Assembly: GCF_020283565.1 (NCBI RefSeq)
Contig: NC_060059.1
Location: forward strand, 51,403,157 to 51,467,156
Reading direction: 5' to 3'
Origin: Trifolium pratense
Lineage: Eukaryota; Streptophyta; Magnoliopsida; Fabales; Fabaceae
Length of the DNA: 64,000 bases
Shown piece after piece: positions 60,539-64,000 of this stretch (positions are counted from its first letter, which is position 1; every line of letters begins with the position of its first letter). The notes under the pieces were generated by a model that saw nothing but the letters and a program-made list of their open reading frames with translations, was not told the origin of the DNA and ran no database searches. The position numbers and the translations under genes are program-made.

Positions 60539-60811
60539 CTTCCTCCTTCCCATTTTAAATGACCTATTTGACTATTTCACACAATTTAAGAAAAGTGCAT
60601 AAATAAAAAAGAGAGAGTTGTACAATTACTAAACTGCCCTTATTTTTTTCATTACTAGTAGTAATGATTAAATTGATTGAGTATGCTACACTTAAACATA
60701 GGCCCACATAAAGGGTAAAATTGGAAAAAATGGTTTTGAGAATTGTATAAGTAATTTATTTTGGGACAAACGAAAGTCAAAAAAAGGTCATTTAAAATGG
60801 GACGGAGGAAG
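60539..60811. mobile_element. Stowaway-type MITE (273 bp)
   Basis: CTTCCTCCTTCCCATTTTAA at left and TTAAAATGGGACGGAGGAAG at right, flanked by TA at 60537-60538 and 60812-60813. TGACCTATTTGACT inside is mirrored by AGTCAAAAAAAGGTCA. Confidence 0.9.
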
Positions 60812-60813
60812 TA

Positions 60814-61102
60814 CTCCCTCCGGTCTTATTTATAAGCAAAAGTCAACAAATTTTTTTGGCCTTAAATATAAGCAAAAGTTACCAAATTCAACTATATTAA
60901 ATGCTATTGTTCCTAAAATACCCCTCATTAATTGTCTACTTTTTAAGATGATTGCATATTCCCAATGTAAATTTAATATATTGTAAATGATAGTTTAGTA
61001 AATACAATAACTTTCTTAATAAATGTGAAATGAGAGAATTTGCCTTATAATTAAGACCGACATTTTAATAAAAGTAGGTCTTATAAAAAGTGGCGGAAGA
61101 AG
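60814..61102. mobile_element. Stowaway-type MITE sharing a TA with its neighbour
   Basis: CTCCCTCCGGTCTTATTTAT starts immediately after the TA that ends the previous element; the right end is GTCTTATAAAAAGTGGCGGA then AGAAG and TA. The right terminus is more diverged. Confidence 0.75.
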
Positions 61103-62277
61103 TATATTATCATTGATTACAGTAGCAGAGTGTTTGACTCGTATTGGGTATTCGACGACGTAACCATTCGGTGGTCAAAGGAAGAAAAACTGAAAGCGAT
61201 GAACAAAGAAATAATGAGATATGAGAACCAGAATTAAATGTAAACAATTTATTGTAGCTTTGCGGTCATCTACTTCTTCGATCCACTAAATAAACAAAAA
61301 CAATGTTAGTTTTCGGTTTTGAAAATCGTTTTGAAAATAATAGCAACTGTGAATTTATCGGCCGAGTCGCGGTTCGATACGCTCTCTTTAAGACGTTTCA
61401 CGGCACTACCCAAATTGTGCAAGGTAGACTATCAACCGTGAAGTCCCCAGGATAAAACAGCCAATTCAAGCGAAATACCGTTAACTACTGCACTGTAGAA
61501 AACGGCCAGAAAAACACCTCCGATGGTTACTACGAACCAGTCTAGATTGATATGCAAATATCAATTCGAAGTGGTAAACCACTTTCTCTGAAACAACAAG
61601 AAAAAATAATTTGAAGTAAGAATATTGAGAGAGAGAAGAGAGAGTTGCAGTTTGCAGTTTTTGAACGTGAAATTAATTGTGAGAACTGATGTGTATATAT
61701 AGGGAAAGAATGCAACTGATGTGGAGCAAGAAGTGGGAGAGAATCAGGGCCAGCACATCAAAAACGTGGCCACGATTTCAGGGATCTCAGTTATGACTGA
61801 GTTCAAATTAATAACGGTAATAATTCCGTTTGACTTGACATTAAGCACAAAAAACATGTGCGTTTTTGTTGAACCGGTCACAATTAGTGAAAATTAATTA
61901 TTAATTAATTTTATCACTTCTGAGTATTAAAAAATTAAGATATCACCAAGCCCAAGCCCAAGCCCAAGCCCGGCCCGGCCCGAACCGAGCCGAGCCGAGC
62001 CGGCCGGACGGACGGACGGCGGCGGCGGCGCGCGTGTGTGATATTCGACATTGTGTGCGGTCTCCCTTTCTTACAAAAGTGGGTACCCCAAGGGCACACC
62101 CTTGGTTGCCACTTTGTGGTATATAAACACTACTAAAGGTAGTGACCCATCCAATGTGGGACTTAAATGTGAACTTTTTCAAATTCACACCTTTAGTTCT
62201 TTCACTTGTGTTTACATCTATGCCAAGTTCATCATACAAGTAGCTAAGTTGCTAACTTGTTCAACAATGTTCCAACA
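61103..62277 (-). repeat. 3' LTR of a Ty1/copia element (about 1.15 kb)
   Basis: On the minus strand the LTR starts TGTTGGAACATTGTTGAAC at 62277, directly after the purine tract AAGTGGGGGAT. A TATA box candidate CCCTATATATACAC lies near 61693, followed by CT-rich leader-like sequence (about 61615-61645). The GC-rich patch at 61950-62035 is made of simple repeats. The lower edge is not precise: it lies between the MITE end (61102) and about 61140, because the 5' LTR and target duplication are outside the window. Confidence 0.8.
61950..62035. repeat. GC-rich compound simple repeats inside the copia LTR
   Basis: Successive short tandem runs of CCCAAG, GCCCG, GAGCC, GGAC and GGC lie in DNA that is otherwise about 65-70% AT. 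They generate a spurious minus-strand ORF ending in alternating Ala-Trp. Confidence 0.9.
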
Positions 62278-62789
62278 ATCCCCCACTTGAATTTAAAAAA
62301 GTTGTTTCAGAAGTAACGATAAACGTTTCTTTAAGATTATGCATAAGCAAAGGTGACGCTTGTCTTGAACCTTTACATAGCGAGTAAGAGCCCGATTTAA
62401 CAAGAGTGACGCTTGTCTTGAACTCTATCTCAGATTTTTCTCAAACCCGCACATAACCTTTTCCTAAGGTGTTTTCTCAGCCCGTGCTTTTCTGGCCCTG
62501 CACGTATATCCCAGTTTCATGAACGTTCTAGGAGTTCGCCCCATAAACTCCATAGGAACCGGCCTCAGTTCCACATTCATATAGGTGAGTCTATCTAAAG
62601 TACCCCTGAAGTGTGGTACTCCTCTGATACAGAGTATAGATTTCATTAAGAGTTTTATTAACTCATCCTTTTTCACTTCAGGATACATGCTTCTTATACT
62701 TGCATGTTCATTCCCTATTACTCATGACTTGTTGTTTACCCATTGAAACCTAATTCTTGGGATCTCCAGTCTTTTAGGTTTGGTTACCA
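62278..62789 (-). other. Untranslated 3' interior of the copia element with polypurine tract
   Basis: Between the pol stop codon (62790) and the LTR lies about 500 bp, unusually long for a copia element. It includes AAGTGACGCTTGTCTTGAAC-type direct repeats (about 62350-62425) and the polypurine tract at 62278-62290. Confidence 0.7.
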
Positions 62790-64000
62790 TCATAAGTAAT
62801 TCACAGTAGGCATTAGTCCCATCTTAACAGATGTATTGTAGACTTTCTCTCTAGCTAGTCCTTTCGTCAAAGGATCGGCTAAGTTATCATCAGTGCGTAC
62901 ATGATCCACTCTAACAGCCCCTTTAGTGAGCAAGTCTCTCACGGTGCTGTGCTTTCGTCTTATTTGACGTCTTTTACCGTTGTAATAACGGTTCTCAATT
63001 TTTGCGATAGCCGCGGTACTATCACAATGGATCAACACAGCTGGCATTGGCTTTTCCCATAGGGGAATCTCAGATAGCAAGCATCTCAACCAGCTTGCTT
63101 CTTCACTAGCAGTTGCTAGTGCTATCATCTCAGACTCCATAGTGGACTGTGCCAATATGGTCTGTTTCTTAGACTTCCATGATACAGCTCCTCCGGCTAT
63201 ACTGAAAATGAAGCCACTTGTTGCTTTGGAATCATCTGATAATGTGTTCCAATCAGCATCACTGTACCCTTCGAGTACAGCAGGAAATCTCAGATAATGT
63301 AATCCGAGGTTCATGGTCTTTTTAAGATATCCCATGACTCTATTTATAGCTTCCCAGTGCTCATTACCAGGTCTACTGGTAAACCGGCAAAGCTGTCCCA
63401 CGGCATATGCAATGTCGGGTCTAGTGCAATCAGTGACATATCTAAGACTGCCAATGATGCTCGCATACTCAGACTGTCTAATACTATCACCAGTGTTCTT
63501 AAATAATTTTACACTGGCGTCACTAGGAGTACTCGCAGTTTTACAGTCGAAGTATCCATATTTCTTTAGAACCTTTTCCACATAGTGAGATTGGTCTAAG
63601 GAAATCCCCTTTTCAGAACGAGTGATTTTGATTCCTAGAATCACACTCGCTTCACCAAGGTCTTTCATATCAAAGTTGTTGCACAACAGTGATTTCACAG
63701 CATTTACGGCAGAAAGGTTTGATCCAAAGATGAGCATGTCGTCCACATAGAGACATATCATAGTGCAAATGTTATTATCTGACTTGTAATAAATACATTT
63801 GTCACTTTCGTTAAGTTTAAACCCATTTGATACCATTAAATTATCAAACTTTTCATGCCATTGCTTCGGTGCTTGCTTGAGACCATAAAGAGATTTTTCT
63901 AATTTACAGACCTTAGTTTCTTGGCCATGTACTACAAACCCTTCAGGTTGTTCCATATAGATTTCTTCTTCCAAGTCACCATTTAAAAAAGCGGTTTTAA
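62790..64000 (-). CDS. Ty1/copia polyprotein, RT and RNase H part (runs off the right edge)
   Basis: This is the C-terminal part of a copia polyprotein that copies element RNA into DNA. The frame is open to the last base of the window: KTAFLNGDLEEEIYMEQPEG is the RT entry motif, followed by KSLYGLKQAPKQWHEKFDNL and the catalytic CLYVDDMLIFG (YVDD). RNase H follows: GYSDADWNTLSDDSKATSGF, TMESEMIALATASEEASWLR, LIHCDSTAAIAKIENRYYNG and RTDDNLADPLTKGL, the usual end. No stop or frameshift interrupts the visible 403 codons, so the element is recent and could be coding-competent. A TTG at 63974 is not the true start; gag, protease and integrase lie outside the window. The CDS ends at 62790-62792 (TAA). 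Confidence 0.96.
   Translation of the reverse strand, partial: KTAFLNGDLEEEIYMEQPEGFVVHGQETKVCKLEKSLYGLKQAPKQWHEKFDNLMVSNGFKLNESDKCIYYKSDNNICTMICLYVDDMLIFGSNLSAVNAVKSLLCNNFDMKDLGEASVILGIKITRSEKGISLDQSHYVEKVLKKYGYFDCKTASTPSDASVKLFKNTGDSIRQSEYASIIGSLRYVTDCTRPDIAYAVGQLCRFTSRPGNEHWEAINRVMGYLKKTMNLGLHYLRFPAVLEGYSDADWNTLSDDSKATSGFIFSIAGGAVSWKSKKQTILAQSTMESEMIALATASEEASWLRCLLSEIPLWEKPMPAVLIHCDSTAAIAKIENRYYNGKRRQIRRKHSTVRDLLTKGAVRVDHVRTDDNLADPLTKGLAREKVYNTSVKMGLMPTVNYL

Noticed and set aside
61943..62239. 98-codon ORF ending in Ala-Trp repeats
   Set aside because: It lies within the copia LTR and ends in simple repeats; not a gene.

Overview
This window is plant nuclear DNA: AT-rich, intron-containing genes separated by long stretches of transposable elements. 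The SINE, MITE and LTR families, and the encoded proteins, fit a legume (Fabaceae, probably a Medicago/Trifolium-type papilionoid). That assignment rests on remembered repeat families, not a search. I see no prokaryotic, organellar or viral-genome segment.

Five genes are well supported. (1) At 1-437, minus strand, are the first two coding exons of an EXO70A1-type exocyst subunit, running off the left edge. (2) At 19969-20745, minus, is a single-exon plant-specific protein resembling DUF7138 proteins. (3) At 28360-30681, plus, is a nine-coding-exon NSA2-type ribosome biogenesis gene of exactly 260 codons. (4) At 33541-35541, minus, is a three-exon LRAT/NC-domain protein whose first coding exon is only 20 nt. 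(5) At 57707-58927, minus, is an intronless U-box E3 ligase of the PUB22/23 type. NSA2 and the LRAT-domain gene are neighbours, converging tail to tail; as I recall, the Arabidopsis homologues (AT5G06360 and AT5G06370) are also adjacent, which suggests old microsynteny surviving inside repeats.

The rest is mostly mobile DNA. Region 2.6-9.2 kb holds a SINE, a PIF/Harbinger-like element stuffed with an inverted minisatellite, two MITEs, a run of Helitron heads ending in one Helitron tail, and a second complete-looking Helitron. Region 9.7-18.9 kb is a nest of hAT-like and other DNA elements interrupted by a 6.06-kb LTR retrotransposon without recognisable gag/pol, whose 2349-bp LTRs appear to differ at one base. 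Region 21-28 kb holds several TIR elements (one with a clean 9-bp target duplication), a TRIM-like element, a solo LTR, a truncated LINE and a SINE. Region 36.7-54.7 kb is a degenerate tandem segmental duplication. Each copy carries a LINE RNase H remnant, a 650-700-bp hairpin, a type I MADS-box fragment, a solo LTR with GTTTG target duplications and a Copia-like LTR. Copy A alone holds a 2.1-kb TIR element with eleven 30-bp palindromes. Region 54.7-61.1 kb has Stowaway-type MITEs around the PUB gene. From 61.1 kb to the right edge is the 3' half of a Ty1/copia element on the minus strand.

The most unusual signals are the palindrome array, the inverted minisatellite, the head-heavy Helitron array, and many tiny oligo(A) insertions flanked by direct repeats, one of which has an empty site in the sister copy of the segmental duplication. 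I found no gene cluster that would amount to a new multi-gene system.
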